A stretch of DNA of 64,000 nt from Planococcus sp. MER TA 32b (GCA_023715185.1 JAMCAN010000004.1:112295-176294), one strand, 5' to 3'. Counted from the stretch's first letter, positions 17,519 to 30,218 are shown. Notes: generated by a model from the letters alone, not told the origin. Numbers and translations: made by a program.

Positions 17519-17699
17519 AAACGATGCACCCGTCTCTTCACCGTTTTGCTGTCTATTTCCTTACTGAAAGACATTCTCAATTAAAAGACATTCATTGAAA
17601 ATGAAAAAAATCCTATTTTTTTTGAAATAATCGTTCGGCACTTTAAAAAACCTGAGTTTTAAATTGTTTTAGCCCAGTGTATAAACTTGGTTTAATGAT

Positions 17700-17728
17700 T
17701 TGCCAGAGCAGTCAATATCGGTTAAGAT
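17700..17728 (+). promoter_or_regulatory. Candidate sigma-A promoter of sufCDSUB
   Basis: TTGCCA, 17 bp, TAAGAT, about 60 bp before sufC. The AT-rich stretch just downstream could hold an iron- or redox-regulator site, but I see no clear operator. Confidence 0.4.
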
Positions 17729-17788
17729 TAGAATGATACTAATTAAGAATGGTTATCCGTTCAACATTAACTATATGGAGGTATTTTC

Positions 17789-18565
17789 ATGTCAACTTTG
17801 GTCATCAAGGATTTACACGTTGAAATCGAAGGTAAAGAGATTTTAAAAGGTGTAAACTTAACTATTAATACAAGCGAGATCCATGCAATCATGGGTCCTA
17901 ACGGTACAGGTAAATCAACATTGGCTTCCGCTATCATGGGCCACCCGAAATATGAAGTGACGTCTGGTTCCATCACTTTGGATGGGGAAGATGTTCTTGA
18001 TATGGAAGTTGACGAACGCGCGCGCGCAGGTCTTTTCCTGGCTATGCAATATCCAAGTGAAATTTCTGGTGTAACAAACGCTGACTTCATGCGTTCCGCT
18101 ATGAACGCACGCCGTGAAGAAGGCGATGAAGTTTCATTGATGAAATTCATCCGCGAGCTGGACAGCAAAATGGAAGTTTTGGATATGGACCAGGATATGG
18201 CTCAGCGTTATCTGAATGAAGGATTCTCAGGCGGGGAAAAGAAACGCAACGAAATTCTTCAAATGATGATGATCAAACCGACAATCGCTGTTTTGGATGA
18301 AATTGACTCCGGTTTGGATATCGACGCATTGAAAGTCGTTTCCGAAGGAATCAACCAAATGAAAGGCGAAGATTTCGGTTGCCTGATCATCACTCACTAT
18401 CAGCGTCTATTGAATTACATCACGCCGGACCATGTCCACGTTATGATGCAAGGCCGTGTTGTTAAATCCGGCGGAGCGGAACTTGCGCATAAATTGGAAG
18501 CGGAAGGCTATGACTGGATCAAGCAAGAACTTGGAATCGAAGATGAGACTGTAGGACAAGCATAA
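17789..18565 (+). CDS. sufC: Fe-S cluster assembly ATPase SufC
   Basis: ABC-type cytoplasmic ATPase of the SufBCD scaffold, 258 residues. Walker [10 protein letters not shown] (36-44), signature [12 protein letters not shown] near 145, Walker [12 protein letters not shown] near 168. Start ATG 17789 follows TATGGAGGTA. First gene of sufC-sufD-sufS-sufU-sufB. It powers conformational change of SufB-SufD during cluster formation. Confidence 0.97.
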   Translation: MSTLVIKDLHVEIEGKEILKGVNLTINTSEIHAIMGPNGTGKSTLASAIMGHPKYEVTSGSITLDGEDVLDMEVDERARAGLFLAMQYPSEISGVTNADFMRSAMNARREEGDEVSLMKFIRELDSKMEVLDMDQDMAQRYLNEGFSGGEKKRNEILQMMMIKPTIAVLDEIDSGLDIDALKVVSEGINQMKGEDFGCLIITHYQRLLNYITPDHVHVMMQGRVVKSGGAELAHKLEAEGYDWIKQELGIEDETVGQA

Positions 18566-18583
18566 TTGAAGGGAGAGACTGGC

Positions 18584-21547
<2,964 letters not shown>

Positions 21548-21568
21548 CACAAGAACGGAGGAACGATA

Positions 21569-22966
21569 ATGGCTAAAAAAATGCCTGAAATCGGTGATTA
21601 TAAATATGGGTTCCATGACAAAGATGTCTCGATTTTCCGGTCAAAACGCGGTTTGACTGAAGAGATCGTCAGAGAAATTTCCAATATCAAGAGCGAACCT
21701 GAATGGATGCTTGAATCTCGTTTGAAAGCTCTAAAATTGTTTTATTCAATGCCAATGCCACAATGGGGCGGAGATCTGGCACCGTTGAACTTTGACGAAA
21801 TCACTTATTACGTCAAACCATCTGAAGCAAGCCAAACTTCATGGGATGAAGTACCGGATGAAATCAAACAGACTTTTGATAAATTGGGTATTCCGGAAGC
21901 GGAACAAAAATATCTTGCAGGTGTTTCTGCACAATATGAATCAGAAGTTGTCTACCATAATATGAAAGTGGAACTTGAAGACATGGGTATCATCTTTAAA
22001 GATACGGATGCTGCACTTCGTGAAAACGAAGACTTGTTCCGCGAATACTTCCAGACAGTCATCCCGGCTGCGGACAATAAATTCGCTGCATTGAATACGG
22101 CTGTATGGTCAGGCGGATCATTCATCTATGTACCGCCAGGCGTTAAAGTCGAGTCGCCGCTGCAAGCCTATTTCCGCATCAACTCGGAAAATATGGGGCA
22201 GTTCGAGCGTACGCTGATCATTGTGGATGAAGGCGCAAGCGTTCATTACGTGGAAGGCTGTACAGCACCGGTTTATACGACGAATTCACTGCATTCTGCT
22301 GTAGTTGAAATCATCGTTAAAAAAGATGCTTATTGCCGTTACACAACTATCCAAAACTGGGCGAACAACGTCTACAACCTGGTTACAAAACGTTCATTCG
22401 TTGATGCCAACGGCACAATGGAATGGATTGATGGCAACATCGGTTCCAAATTGACGATGAAATATCCTGCAGTTTACCTTCGTGGTGAAGGCGCACGCGG
22501 TATGACATTATCGATTGCAATCGCAGGTAAAGGCCAGCATCAGGATGCAGGCGCGAAAATGATCCACATGGCACCGAATACTTCATCTTCCATCGTTTCA
22601 AAATCAATTTCGAAACAAGGCGGTAAAGTATCGTACCGCGGGATTGTCCGTTTCGGCCGTAAAGCTGACGGAGCCCGTTCGAACATTGAATGTGATACGT
22701 TGATCATGGACAACCTGTCCACGTCTGATACAATCCCGTACAATGAAATCCTGAACGACAATGTATCTTTGGAGCACGAAGCGAAAGTTTCAAAAGTTTC
22801 TGAAGAGCAATTGTTCTACTTGATGAGCCGTGGCGTTTCTGAACAGGAAGCTACTGAAATGATCGTTATGGGCTTCATCGAACCATTCACAAAAGAACTT
22901 CCGATGGAATATGCGGTTGAAATGAACCGTTTGATCAAGTTCGAAATGGAAGGTTCAATCGGTTAA
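21569..22966 (+). CDS. sufB: Fe-S cluster assembly scaffold SufB
   Basis: 465 residues, the scaffold on which clusters are built together with SufC and SufD. Well-conserved family segments are visible: [15 protein letters not shown], a Cys in [11 protein letters not shown], and [11 protein letters not shown]. Start ATG 21569 follows ACGGAGGAACG. Last gene of the operon, closed by a terminator. Confidence 0.97.
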   Translation: MAKKMPEIGDYKYGFHDKDVSIFRSKRGLTEEIVREISNIKSEPEWMLESRLKALKLFYSMPMPQWGGDLAPLNFDEITYYVKPSEASQTSWDEVPDEIKQTFDKLGIPEAEQKYLAGVSAQYESEVVYHNMKVELEDMGIIFKDTDAALRENEDLFREYFQTVIPAADNKFAALNTAVWSGGSFIYVPPGVKVESPLQAYFRINSENMGQFERTLIIVDEGASVHYVEGCTAPVYTTNSLHSAVVEIIVKKDAYCRYTTIQNWANNVYNLVTKRSFVDANGTMEWIDGNIGSKLTMKYPAVYLRGEGARGMTLSIAIAGKGQHQDAGAKMIHMAPNTSSSIVSKSISKQGGKVSYRGIVRFGRKADGARSNIECDTLIMDNLSTSDTIPYNEILNDNVSLEHEAKVSKVSEEQLFYLMSRGVSEQEATEMIVMGFIEPFTKELPMEYAVEMNRLIKFEMEGSIG

Positions 22967-22980
22967 TAAATTCTCTAACC

Positions 22981-23017
22981 AATCCCCATTGCTTAATTGC
23001 AGTGGGGATTTTTTTCT
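22981..23017 (+). terminator. Terminator of suf operon
   Basis: AATCCCCATTGC/GCAGTGGGGATT hairpin followed by a T-run. Confidence 0.88.
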
Positions 23018-23099
23018 GCTTTTTACGGGTAAAGCTGAGGTAGGACGTTCTATTTTTTCTGTGCTATCATTTATATAACAGTATGTCGGAGGTGTCGGA

Positions 23100-23960
23100 A
23101 TGATTTACGCTGGATTAACGGGGTGGGGCGACCACCCGGATGTTTACAGTCCGGGCTCGAAGCAAAAAGACAGATTGACTGATTACGCAGGACATTTTCC
23201 GATCGTGGAATTGGACTCTTCTTTTTATGCTGTGCAGCCCGAAAGGAATATACGGAAATGGATTGCTGAAACACCTGATTCTTTTCAGTTCATCGTTAAA
23301 GCGTATCAGGCGATGACCGGACATTTGCGCGGAGAAAATTCGTTTGATACAGAAGAGGAAATGTATGAGGCTTATATAAAATCCATCAGGCCGCTGAAGG
23401 AAGCAAATAAACTCGCGATGGTATTGCTGCAATTTCCGCCGTGGTTTGATTGTGTCAAAGAAAACGTGGATGAAATCAGGCGAATCACAAGCAAGCTGAG
23501 TGAGTTTGACTTGGCGATCGAATTCCGGCATCAGTCCTGGTATGCAGAAGGGTTCCGGGAAAAAACCTTCGAGTTTCTGCGGGAGCATAATTTGATACAT
23601 TCAGTTTGCGATGAACCGCAGGCGGGAGATGGCTCAATTCCGCTGGTGCCAGTCTCGACCCGTAAAGACAAAGTCCTCTTCCGGCTCCATGGCCGCAATG
23701 TCCATGGATGGCAAAATGTAGGCAACTCAAAGAAATGGCGTGAAGTCCGTTATTTATATGATTATAACCGCGAAGAGCTGTCGGAAATCAGCAGAGCGGC
23801 ACATAAGCTGGAAGAACAGGCTGACAATGTTTATGTCATTTTCAATAATAATTCGGGCGGCCATGCTGCAGGGGACGCCAAGCAATTTCAGCAAATGAAT
23901 GATTTGTCCTTCGAAGACCTTGCACCCAAACAATTGGATCTTTTCGAAGGAGAATTTTAA
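23100..23960 (+). CDS. yunF: DUF72-family protein (YunF-like)
   Basis: 286-residue TIM-barrel-like protein of the DUF72 family: N-terminal IYAGLTGWGDHPDVY, VELDSSFYAVQP, the hallmark FQFIVKAYQAMTGH, LAIEFRHQSW near residue 140 and YVIFNNNSGGHA near 250. Biochemical function of DUF72 is not established. Start ATG 23100 follows GTCGGAGGTG. It lies between suf and yunD as in B. subtilis and is probably co-transcribed with yunD, 27 bp downstream. Confidence 0.87.
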   Translation: MIYAGLTGWGDHPDVYSPGSKQKDRLTDYAGHFPIVELDSSFYAVQPERNIRKWIAETPDSFQFIVKAYQAMTGHLRGENSFDTEEEMYEAYIKSIRPLKEANKLAMVLLQFPPWFDCVKENVDEIRRITSKLSEFDLAIEFRHQSWYAEGFREKTFEFLREHNLIHSVCDEPQAGDGSIPLVPVSTRKDKVLFRLHGRNVHGWQNVGNSKKWREVRYLYDYNREELSEISRAAHKLEEQADNVYVIFNNNSGGHAAGDAKQFQQMNDLSFEDLAPKQLDLFEGEF

Positions 23961-23987
23961 CGTTAGGTTATAAAGAGGTGTTGTAAA

Positions 23988-25331
23988 ATGGCTGAAACCA
24001 TCCATATATATCATACAAACGATTTGCACAGCCATTTTGGCAATTGGCCGAGCATCCGCGCCTTATTGGCTGAACGGAAGCGCTGGCATGAAGAAATGGG
24101 CGACTTCTGCCTTGTGCTGGACATCGGCGACCATGTGGACCGTTCCCATCCTTTCACTGAAGGCACAGCGGGAAAAGGGAATGTTGAATTACTGAATCAG
24201 GCGGGATATGATGCTGTGACCATCGGCAATAATGAAGGGATCACTTTGTCGAAAGAAGAGCTGGATGCTTTGTACAATGAAGCCGATTTTGATGTCATCC
24301 TCTCCAATCTTTTAAGCGAAAGCGGGGAGCGGCCGAACTGGGCCAAGCCGCATAAAATAATTCTGACACCTGAAGGCAAGCGCATCGGTCTCGTGGGAGC
24401 GACCGCAGAATTCACTCCGTTTTACGAAAGGCTGGGATGGAAAATAACTGCGGCGCGTGAATCTATTATCCAGGCAGTGGATGAGATTAAAGCGGCGACA
24501 GACTTTATTGTCTGTCTGTCTCATCTCGGAATCAGAGAAGATGAAATCCTTGCTGAGAGCTGTCCCGAAATTGATCTGATATTGGGCGCGCATACGCATC
24601 ACATTTTTCACGAAGGAAAGATGATCGGCGATGTGCTGCTCGGAGCGGCAGGCAAATTCGGAGCTTATCTCGGACACGTTATCATAGAAGAAGATCTGAA
24701 GAAGAAAAAAGCTTATTTGATTGAGACGGAGAAATTGGAGAATCCGGATGGCAGCTACGACCAAAAGCTGCGGGAAAGTGGCAAGGAATTGATGAGAGAT
24801 GCTGTATTCTACAATGATTCAGCTCTTAAAGCCGAGTGGTTTAAGGAGTCGGAATTGGCTCAGTTATTCGGCAAGGCCATGATTGAATTTTCGGAAGCGG
24901 ATTGTGCGCTATTCAACGCCGGCCTGTTTATGGAAGATATGCCGCTCGGCGTGATAACACGTTACGATTTCCACCGCATGCTCCCGCATCCGATCAATCC
25001 GTGCATGATTGAACTGACTGGCGCGGAATTGAAGGAGATTTATCTTCAGTCGATGAATTCGGAATGGCCGCAGCTTGAGTTAAAAGGGTTAGGATTCAGG
25101 GGAGCCGTTTTCGGCAAGATGATCCGTACGGGAATGGATATGGACAACCATCAATTATATATTAACGGCCGCCCTGCTGACAGTGACCGTCTATATAAAC
25201 TCATCACTTTGGATATGTTCACTTTCGGTTACTTCTTTCCTGAATTCAAACGTTCCCCCAAAACTTACTTTATGCCTGAATTTATACGGGACGTATTCAG
25301 CGATTATTTTTCCCGAAACACGGTGCAGTAA
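23988..25331 (+). CDS. yunD: Metallophosphoesterase/5'-nucleotidase family protein YunD
   Basis: 447 residues: N-terminal calcineurin-like phosphoesterase domain and C-terminal 5'-nucleotidase domain. Metal-binding motifs: YHTNDLHSHFGN, LDIGDHVDRSHP, TIGNNEGITL, LSHLGIREDE and GAHTHHIFHEG. No signal peptide, so unlike most 5'-nucleotidases of this class it is probably cytoplasmic. Start ATG 23988 follows AAAGAGGTG. Substrate, possibly a nucleotide or cyclic nucleotide, is inferred from the family. Confidence 0.9.
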   Translation: MAETIHIYHTNDLHSHFGNWPSIRALLAERKRWHEEMGDFCLVLDIGDHVDRSHPFTEGTAGKGNVELLNQAGYDAVTIGNNEGITLSKEELDALYNEADFDVILSNLLSESGERPNWAKPHKIILTPEGKRIGLVGATAEFTPFYERLGWKITAARESIIQAVDEIKAATDFIVCLSHLGIREDEILAESCPEIDLILGAHTHHIFHEGKMIGDVLLGAAGKFGAYLGHVIIEEDLKKKKAYLIETEKLENPDGSYDQKLRESGKELMRDAVFYNDSALKAEWFKESELAQLFGKAMIEFSEADCALFNAGLFMEDMPLGVITRYDFHRMLPHPINPCMIELTGAELKEIYLQSMNSEWPQLELKGLGFRGAVFGKMIRTGMDMDNHQLYINGRPADSDRLYKLITLDMFTFGYFFPEFKRSPKTYFMPEFIRDVFSDYFSRNTVQ

Positions 25332-25398
25332 GGGAACTGGGTGAAATTGACCTTGATTTCGAAACAATTTTGGTATATGCTAACTAAGAATTGTATAT

Positions 25399-25652
25399 CG
25401 ATGGGTAGAGGCTGCAAAACCGATGAGTAAAATATGTGAGCGTGACAGCGATGATCATATTTGAAAGGCGATTTTGCCGAAGTCCATTTTCCGTTGTCAC
25501 CGGAAAGTGAGGCTGGGGGCATCCTTAATAAGGATGTCACTGTCATTTATGCTTGCATAAATGGAGAGCTACATGGTTGTTTGATGTTTTACCGCACAGA
25601 CGAATTGTAGGAAGCCGACTTGTCCCTTTGGATTGAGCCGGCTTTTTTTTCT
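25399..25652 (+). ncRNA. Lysine riboswitch (L-box) with terminator
   Basis: Aptamer at about 25399-25576. Conserved blocks appear in order: GGGTAGAGGCTGC, GATGAGTAA, GAAAGGCGATTTTGCCGAAG, GTGAGGCTGGG, ATGTCACTGTCATT and the closing ATGGAGAGCTAC. It is followed by an AAGCCGACT/GAGCCGGCTT hairpin with eight T (25610-25648). Lysine binding would terminate transcription before the carrier gene. This fills the 358-bp gap after yunD. Confidence 0.93.
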
Positions 25653-25689
25653 CCATTCTATTCCATCAAAAAATAGGAGGAAACTATTC

Positions 25690-27267
25690 ATGGAAAACAC
25701 GATCTTCTCGATCCTGCCGCCGATTATCGCAATCGTCATGGTCTTGCTGACCCGGCGGGTACTATTATCTTTGGGCGTAGGCATCATTTCAGCGGCGCTC
25801 ATTCTAACATCATTCGCGCCGGTTGGTGCCATGCAGGAATTACTTACATCCTTCCAGGTGATATTCTGGGATGAAGGCTTTAATGCGTATAATGTCTTTA
25901 TACTTTTGTTCTTATTATTGCTGGGCATCATAACTGCATTCGTCAGTTTGTCCGGAGGAAGCCATGCTTTCGCTGACTGGGCTTCAAAACGCGTCAAATC
26001 CCGCCGCGGGGCAAAAGTTCTTACCGTCGCGCTGGGTATTGTTATTTTTATCGATGACTATTTCAACGCTTTGGCAGTCGGACAGGTTGCACGCCCCATA
26101 ACTGACCGCTATAAAGTGTCCCGCGCGAAACTCGCTTATTTCATCGATTCAACTGCAGCACCTGTCTGTGTGGTTTCGCCGGTTTCCAGCTGGGGAGCGG
26201 CAATCATCGGAATCATCGCTACGATTCTTGCCGGGCAGACATTTGTGGAATATTCCGCTTTGGAAGCCTTCCTCTGGATGGCGCCGATGAATTTCTATGT
26301 AATTGCTGCACTGGCCATCGTATTTTTCGTTGCCTACCGTGATGTCGATTTCGGGGAAATGAAAAAGCACGAGATCAACGCAATCGAAAACGGACAGCTT
26401 TACGACCCTGAAAAATCGATACCTGGAGAAATGAAGGAAGAATTTCCTTCGCATTCCCATGGACGTGTTCTTGACTTATTGCTTCCGATTCTTGTATTGG
26501 TCGCAGGGACAATCGCCGCAATGTTATGGACGGGCTATCAAAACGCCGGCCAGCAAATGGATATCTGGCTGATCTTTGAAAACACCGATGTTCCTTTGTC
26601 CTTGCTAGTTGGTGGACTCCTTGGAACAATCACATCCATTGTTCTATACCTGCTGCAAATGAATAAAAATGAAACTGCGAATGCCGGTTGGATTGGAAAA
26701 GGGATCTGGGCAGGGATCAAATCGATGATCGGAGCAGTACTGATTCTGATTTTTGCCTGGTCTCTGACTTACCTGATCGGTGCACTTGAGACAGGTACTT
26801 ATCTGGCAGGAGTTGTGAGTGATGGAAATATTCCGGTTTCAGTTCTTCCTGTGATGCTGTTCCTGTTAGCTGGAGTAATGGCCTTCTCGACCGGAACATC
26901 TTGGGGTTCGTTCGGTATTCTATTGCCGATCGCCGGTACCATCATGATTGAAGCGGCGCCTGAATTGTTATTGGCATCGCTGTCGGCAGTCCTTGCGGGT
27001 GCTGTTTTCGGTGACCATTGTTCTCCGATTTCAGATACGACGATCTTATCTTCGACTGGAGCGGGGAGCAATCACATGGATCACGTTGCTACCCAGCTCC
27101 CATATGCTTTGACAGCTGCGGCAATCGCCTCTGCAGGGTATTTAGTCATAGGCTTGACTGGTTCACTTCTATGGTCAATAATTGCTGTTGTTGTTATCCT
27201 TGCAATACTATTCGTGGTTTGGTCACAAAGAACAACAATACTCGAAAGAGCCAGAAACGCTCAGTAA
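25690..27267 (+). CDS. NhaC-family carrier, probable lysine transporter (LysW-like)
   Basis: 525-residue polytopic membrane protein with 11 to 12 hydrophobic segments and NhaC/YuiF-type features: GIVIFIDDYFNALAVGQV near residue 115, STAAPVCVVSPVSSWG, and GDHCSPISDTTILSSTGAG near 445. By sequence it is a sodium/proton antiporter-family member; the lysine riboswitch immediately upstream argues that it moves lysine, as comparative genomics has predicted for NhaC-type genes under L-box control. Start ATG 25690 follows ATAGGAGGAAAC. Its own terminator follows. Confidence 0.88.
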   Translation: MENTIFSILPPIIAIVMVLLTRRVLLSLGVGIISAALILTSFAPVGAMQELLTSFQVIFWDEGFNAYNVFILLFLLLLGIITAFVSLSGGSHAFADWASKRVKSRRGAKVLTVALGIVIFIDDYFNALAVGQVARPITDRYKVSRAKLAYFIDSTAAPVCVVSPVSSWGAAIIGIIATILAGQTFVEYSALEAFLWMAPMNFYVIAALAIVFFVAYRDVDFGEMKKHEINAIENGQLYDPEKSIPGEMKEEFPSHSHGRVLDLLLPILVLVAGTIAAMLWTGYQNAGQQMDIWLIFENTDVPLSLLVGGLLGTITSIVLYLLQMNKNETANAGWIGKGIWAGIKSMIGAVLILIFAWSLTYLIGALETGTYLAGVVSDGNIPVSVLPVMLFLLAGVMAFSTGTSWGSFGILLPIAGTIMIEAAPELLLASLSAVLAGAVFGDHCSPISDTTILSSTGAGSNHMDHVATQLPYALTAAAIASAGYLVIGLTGSLLWSIIAVVVILAILFVVWSQRTTILERARNAQ

Positions 27268-27271
27268 AAGG

Positions 27272-27303
27272 AAAGCGGAGAGAATATCTCTCCGCTTTTT
27301 TAT
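27272..27303 (+). terminator. Terminator after lysine-regulated carrier
   Basis: AAGCGGAGAGA/TCTCTCCGCTT hairpin with T-run. Confidence 0.88.
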
Positions 27304-27344
27304 TATTGTAATAATAGTTTTTTCAAAAAATATAAGAAATCGTC

Positions 27345-27373
27345 TTTACTTTGAACTACCCGCTCGGTATACT
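27345..27373 (+). promoter_or_regulatory. Candidate sigma-A promoter of the NSS-metS operon
   Basis: TTTACT, 17-bp spacer, TATACT. The leader of about 85 nt contains an imperfect hairpin AACTTCC...GGAAGTT at about 27409-27443 without a following T-run. Confidence 0.6.
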
Positions 27374-27461
27374 ATTTTTAGATTAGAAAATAATCTGAAA
27401 ATATACAAACTTCCCATTTTTCTGTAAGGAAATTGGAAGTTCGTAAAGAGGGGGAGAAATT

Positions 27462-28982
27462 ATGGAACGTTCGCAATGGGGTACACGCGCCGGTTTTATC
27501 ATGGCGGCAGTCGGCTCGGCAATCGGTTTGGGAAACATTTGGCGTTTTCCGTATGTGGCCTATGAAAATGGTGGAGGAGCATTCTTTATACCGTACTTAT
27601 TCGCTCTGTTAACCGCAGGGATACCGATTCTAATCTTAGAATTCACCATCGGGCACAAATACCGTGGATCAGCGCCATTGTCATTCTTCCGCATGAGCGG
27701 CAAGAAAGCGGAATGGCTTGGCTGGTGGGCCGTACTTGTATCATTCGTCATATCCGTCTATTATGCAGTCATCATCGCCTGGGCAATGCGATACACAATA
27801 TTCGCAGTCAATCAGGCATGGGGGAATGACACAGAAGCATTCTTATTCGGAGATTTCCTGCAACTGGGAGACGTCCCGGGGCAAACCGGCGATATCGTAT
27901 GGGGAGTATTCATTCCATTAGTGCTGGTTTGGGCAATTACATTGGGCATTTTAATGGCTGGAGTCAAGAAAGGGATTGAAGCTGCCAACCGCATTTTCAT
28001 CCCGACATTGGTAGTCATTTTCCTTATCATAGTAATCCGCGCTGTTACTTTGGATGGAGCTATGACGGGTCTTAACGCATTCTTCGAACCGAATTTTGAC
28101 GCGATAATGGATCCGTCGGTTTGGGTTGCGGCTTATGGGCACATATTCTTCAGTTTATCCGTGGCCTTTGCGATTATGATCACTTATTCAAGTTATCTTC
28201 CGAAAAAATCGGATATTACAAATAACGCTTTCATCACCGGGTTTGCCAACTCAAGTTTTGAGTTGCTTGCAGGGATTGGGGTATTCGCTGTACTCGGCTT
28301 CATGGCGGCGCAATCCGGAGTTGATGTTTCTGAAGTGGCAACTGCCGGTGTAGGATTGGCATTTGTTGTATTCCCGCAAATCATCAATGAATTCCCGGGA
28401 TTGAATGGACTCTTCGGCGTCCTGTTCTTCCTGTCATTGACACTGGCTGGATTGACTTCGTTGATGTCAATCACTGAAACATATGTCGCGGCAATTTCCG
28501 AGAAATTCGGAACTTCACGCCGCAAAGCGGTTGCTTTCGGCGGCGGGTTGGCTGCATTAATTTCCATTCTGTTCGCTACTCAAGGCGGTCTTTACTTCCT
28601 TGACCTGGCAGATTACTACATCAACCAATTTGGTGTTGCTGCAGTCGGTCTTGTTGAAGTTATCATGGTTGTATGGATCCTGCGTAAAGCAGATAACCTT
28701 AAAACTCATGCGAATGCTATTTCTGACATCCAGCTTGGCGGTTGGTGGAAATTCAGCCTTGGCGTCATAACGCCGATCGTACTGGGCTATATGATGTTCG
28801 GATTGCTGAAACTTAACATTCTTCAAGAGTTCGATAATGACACAGGAAACTACGAAGGATATTCGAATATGTTCACATTATTCGGAGGAGTCGCTGTAGC
28901 AGCTGGTGCTCTGATTTTAGGAATCTTGTTCTCACTCGGCAAATGGCATAAGAGCCATGCGACATTCGAGGAAGAAAAATAA
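27462..28982 (+). CDS. NSS-family sodium-dependent amino acid transporter
   Basis: Neurotransmitter:sodium symporter (LeuT fold), 506 residues with about 12 membrane segments. TM1 signature WGTRAGFIMAAVGSAIGLGN and IWRFPYVAYENGGGAFFIPY are the sodium/substrate site; MITYSSYLPKKSD is the TM6 unwinding region. Start ATG 27462 follows AGAGGGGGAG. The following 40-codon gene encodes a MetS-type small subunit, which in Corynebacterium accompanies the methionine/alanine importer MetP, so neutral amino acid uptake is likely. Confidence 0.92.
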   Translation: MERSQWGTRAGFIMAAVGSAIGLGNIWRFPYVAYENGGGAFFIPYLFALLTAGIPILILEFTIGHKYRGSAPLSFFRMSGKKAEWLGWWAVLVSFVISVYYAVIIAWAMRYTIFAVNQAWGNDTEAFLFGDFLQLGDVPGQTGDIVWGVFIPLVLVWAITLGILMAGVKKGIEAANRIFIPTLVVIFLIIVIRAVTLDGAMTGLNAFFEPNFDAIMDPSVWVAAYGHIFFSLSVAFAIMITYSSYLPKKSDITNNAFITGFANSSFELLAGIGVFAVLGFMAAQSGVDVSEVATAGVGLAFVVFPQIINEFPGLNGLFGVLFFLSLTLAGLTSLMSITETYVAAISEKFGTSRRKAVAFGGGLAALISILFATQGGLYFLDLADYYINQFGVAAVGLVEVIMVVWILRKADNLKTHANAISDIQLGGWWKFSLGVITPIVLGYMMFGLLKLNILQEFDNDTGNYEGYSNMFTLFGGVAVAAGALILGILFSLGKWHKSHATFEEEK

Positions 28983-28995
28983 GGGGGTTAACGCT

Positions 28996-29118
28996 ATGGA
29001 AGTAAGCGCAATCGTAGTTATGATTATTGGTATCGTGCTTTTATGGGGCGGTTTGGCTGCCAGTATTTTCCATGCAATGCGAAGCGGCAAAAAGAATAAG
29101 GCTGATAACGCAGCTTGA
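28996..29118 (+). CDS. metS: MetS-like NSS transporter small subunit (40 aa)
   Basis: 40-residue single-span peptide: MEVSAIVVMIIGIVLLWGG, then LAASIFHAMRSGKKNK and a short tail. Starts 13 bases after the transporter stop behind AAGGGGG. Size, position and the single N-out helix with a basic C-terminal tail match the methionine/alanine import small subunit family. A strong terminator follows. Confidence 0.83.
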   Translation: MEVSAIVVMIIGIVLLWGGLAASIFHAMRSGKKNKADNAA

Positions 29119-29120
29119 TG

Positions 29121-29157
29121 AAAAAACTCCGGAAACTTGATGTTTCCGGAGTTTTTA
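29121..29157 (+). terminator. Terminator after metS
   Basis: AACTCCGGAAAC/GTTTCCGGAGTT perfect hairpin with T-run. Confidence 0.9.
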
Positions 29158-29304
29158 TTTTGGATGGACTGTTCCTTGTTAGGCACGGGGCTTTATGGTA
29201 CATTTGGGAAAGAGAATGGTTGACAGGCTTCCAGGTTTTCAAAAGGAGATTTTTTGCGATGCCCAGTGAAAAGCAAGCCTTTGCCTGAAGGCTAAAGTAA
29301 ATGG

Positions 29305-29676
29305 ATGGTGAATGTTTTGATTACTATAGACCAGTGGAATTATGAGATCGTCATCGATTACCGTGAAGGATTTCAGGAAGAAGCGATCAATAACCGATAC
29401 AGTGAGATATTAGGCAAGTATGATTACATACTTGGCGATTGGGGCTATGGCCAGCTGCGGTTGAAGGGATTCTTTGAAGACACAAACCACAAAGCGAGCT
29501 ACGACACCAAAATCAGCACGCTGCAGGATTACCTGTATGAATACTGCAATTTTGGATGTGCTTATTTTGTCATCAAAAAAATCGGCAAGGCGCCTGTGGC
29601 TGAACCGGACGCCAAAGATACGGAAATTGAAACAACTGAACAATCGACAGAGGGAACTCCCGTTGCGGAATCATGA
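29305..29676 (+). CDS. yutD: YutD family protein (DUF1027)
   Basis: 123 residues. The conserved core RYSEILGKYDYILGDWGYGQ, LRLKGFFEDTN and DTKISTLQDYLYEYCNFGCA is diagnostic of YutD. A variable acidic Thr/Glu-rich tail of about 30 residues follows and is absent from shorter homologues. Start ATG 29305 or GTG 29308; neither has a strong ribosome-binding site. Function unknown; conserved next to yutE-yutF in Bacillales. The terminator hairpin straddles its stop codon. Confidence 0.85.
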   Translation: MVNVLITIDQWNYEIVIDYREGFQEEAINNRYSEILGKYDYILGDWGYGQLRLKGFFEDTNHKASYDTKISTLQDYLYEYCNFGCAYFVIKKIGKAPVAEPDAKDTEIETTEQSTEGTPVAES

Positions 29677-29694
29677 TGCAACGGGGTTTTTTTA
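29657..29694 (+). terminator. Terminator overlapping yutD 3' end
   Basis: CCCGTTGC/GCAACGGG stem with the stop codon in the loop, followed by seven T. Confidence 0.82.
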
Positions 29695-29759
29695 TGCCAT
29701 TATGCTATTATAGGAAATGATAATATAAGATAGAAACTATATCTGTTGGAGGGTTACAC

Positions 29760-30218
29760 ATGTATTTTATTGACCGCAGCAAAATCACCGAAACAATCGC
29801 TTATATGAATTCATTGTTGGAATTATATAAAACTAAATCGAGCTGGGACAGCCTCGGAGACCAATTGGCGTTGGAGCGGCTCACGCATAATGTCGTCGAA
29901 TCCATCATAGATGTAGGCAACAGCATGATTGATGGATTCATCATGAGAGACCCGGGCAGCTATGATGATATCATTGATATTTTAACTGACGAAAAAGTGA
30001 TTACGCCTGAAATGGATGCACCTTTGAAACGGGTGATCGGTTTACGTAAATCGCTGGTTCGTGATTTTATGAAGATGGACCATGAAAATATTATTGAAGT
30101 TCTCGATGGAGCCTTTGCAGAATTGGAAGCATTCGGCCCTAAGGTGGAACACTATCTTGTCCATGAACTTGGACCGGTATCTGCATTCATACCGGAGACG
30201 AAAAATGAAGGATTATAA
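29760..30218 (+). CDS. yutE: DUF86/HepT-like protein YutE
   Basis: 152-residue all-helical protein of the DUF86 family. HepT toxins of this family carry an RX4-6HXY RNase motif; here the matching segment GLRKSLVRDFMKMD has Arg in place of His and Phe in place of Tyr, so RNase activity is doubtful. No MntA-like antitoxin is adjacent. Start ATG 29760 follows TTGGAGGGT. Its last 14 bases overlap the yutF start, indicating a coupled pair. Confidence 0.82.
   Translation: MYFIDRSKITETIAYMNSLLELYKTKSSWDSLGDQLALERLTHNVVESIIDVGNSMIDGFIMRDPGSYDDIIDILTDEKVITPEMDAPLKRVIGLRKSLVRDFMKMDHENIIEVLDGAFAELEAFGPKVEHYLVHELGPVSAFIPETKNEGL

Larger units (their letters stand above)
17369..17788. other. Gap upstream of suf operon
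   Basis: Holds a terminator (17399-17428), a degenerate family II repeat fragment (17485-17518), and a candidate suf promoter. The in-frame short reading frame at 17382-17567 spans the terminator and repeat and is not credible. Confidence 0.6.

Noticed and set aside
17382..17567. 61-codon plus-strand frame before suf
   Set aside because: Runs through a strong terminator and a degenerate repeat.
29260..29286. Nine-codon frame with a good ribosome-binding site upstream of yutD, considered as a leader peptide
   Set aside because: No regulatory codon run or attenuator hairpin accompanies it; probably chance.
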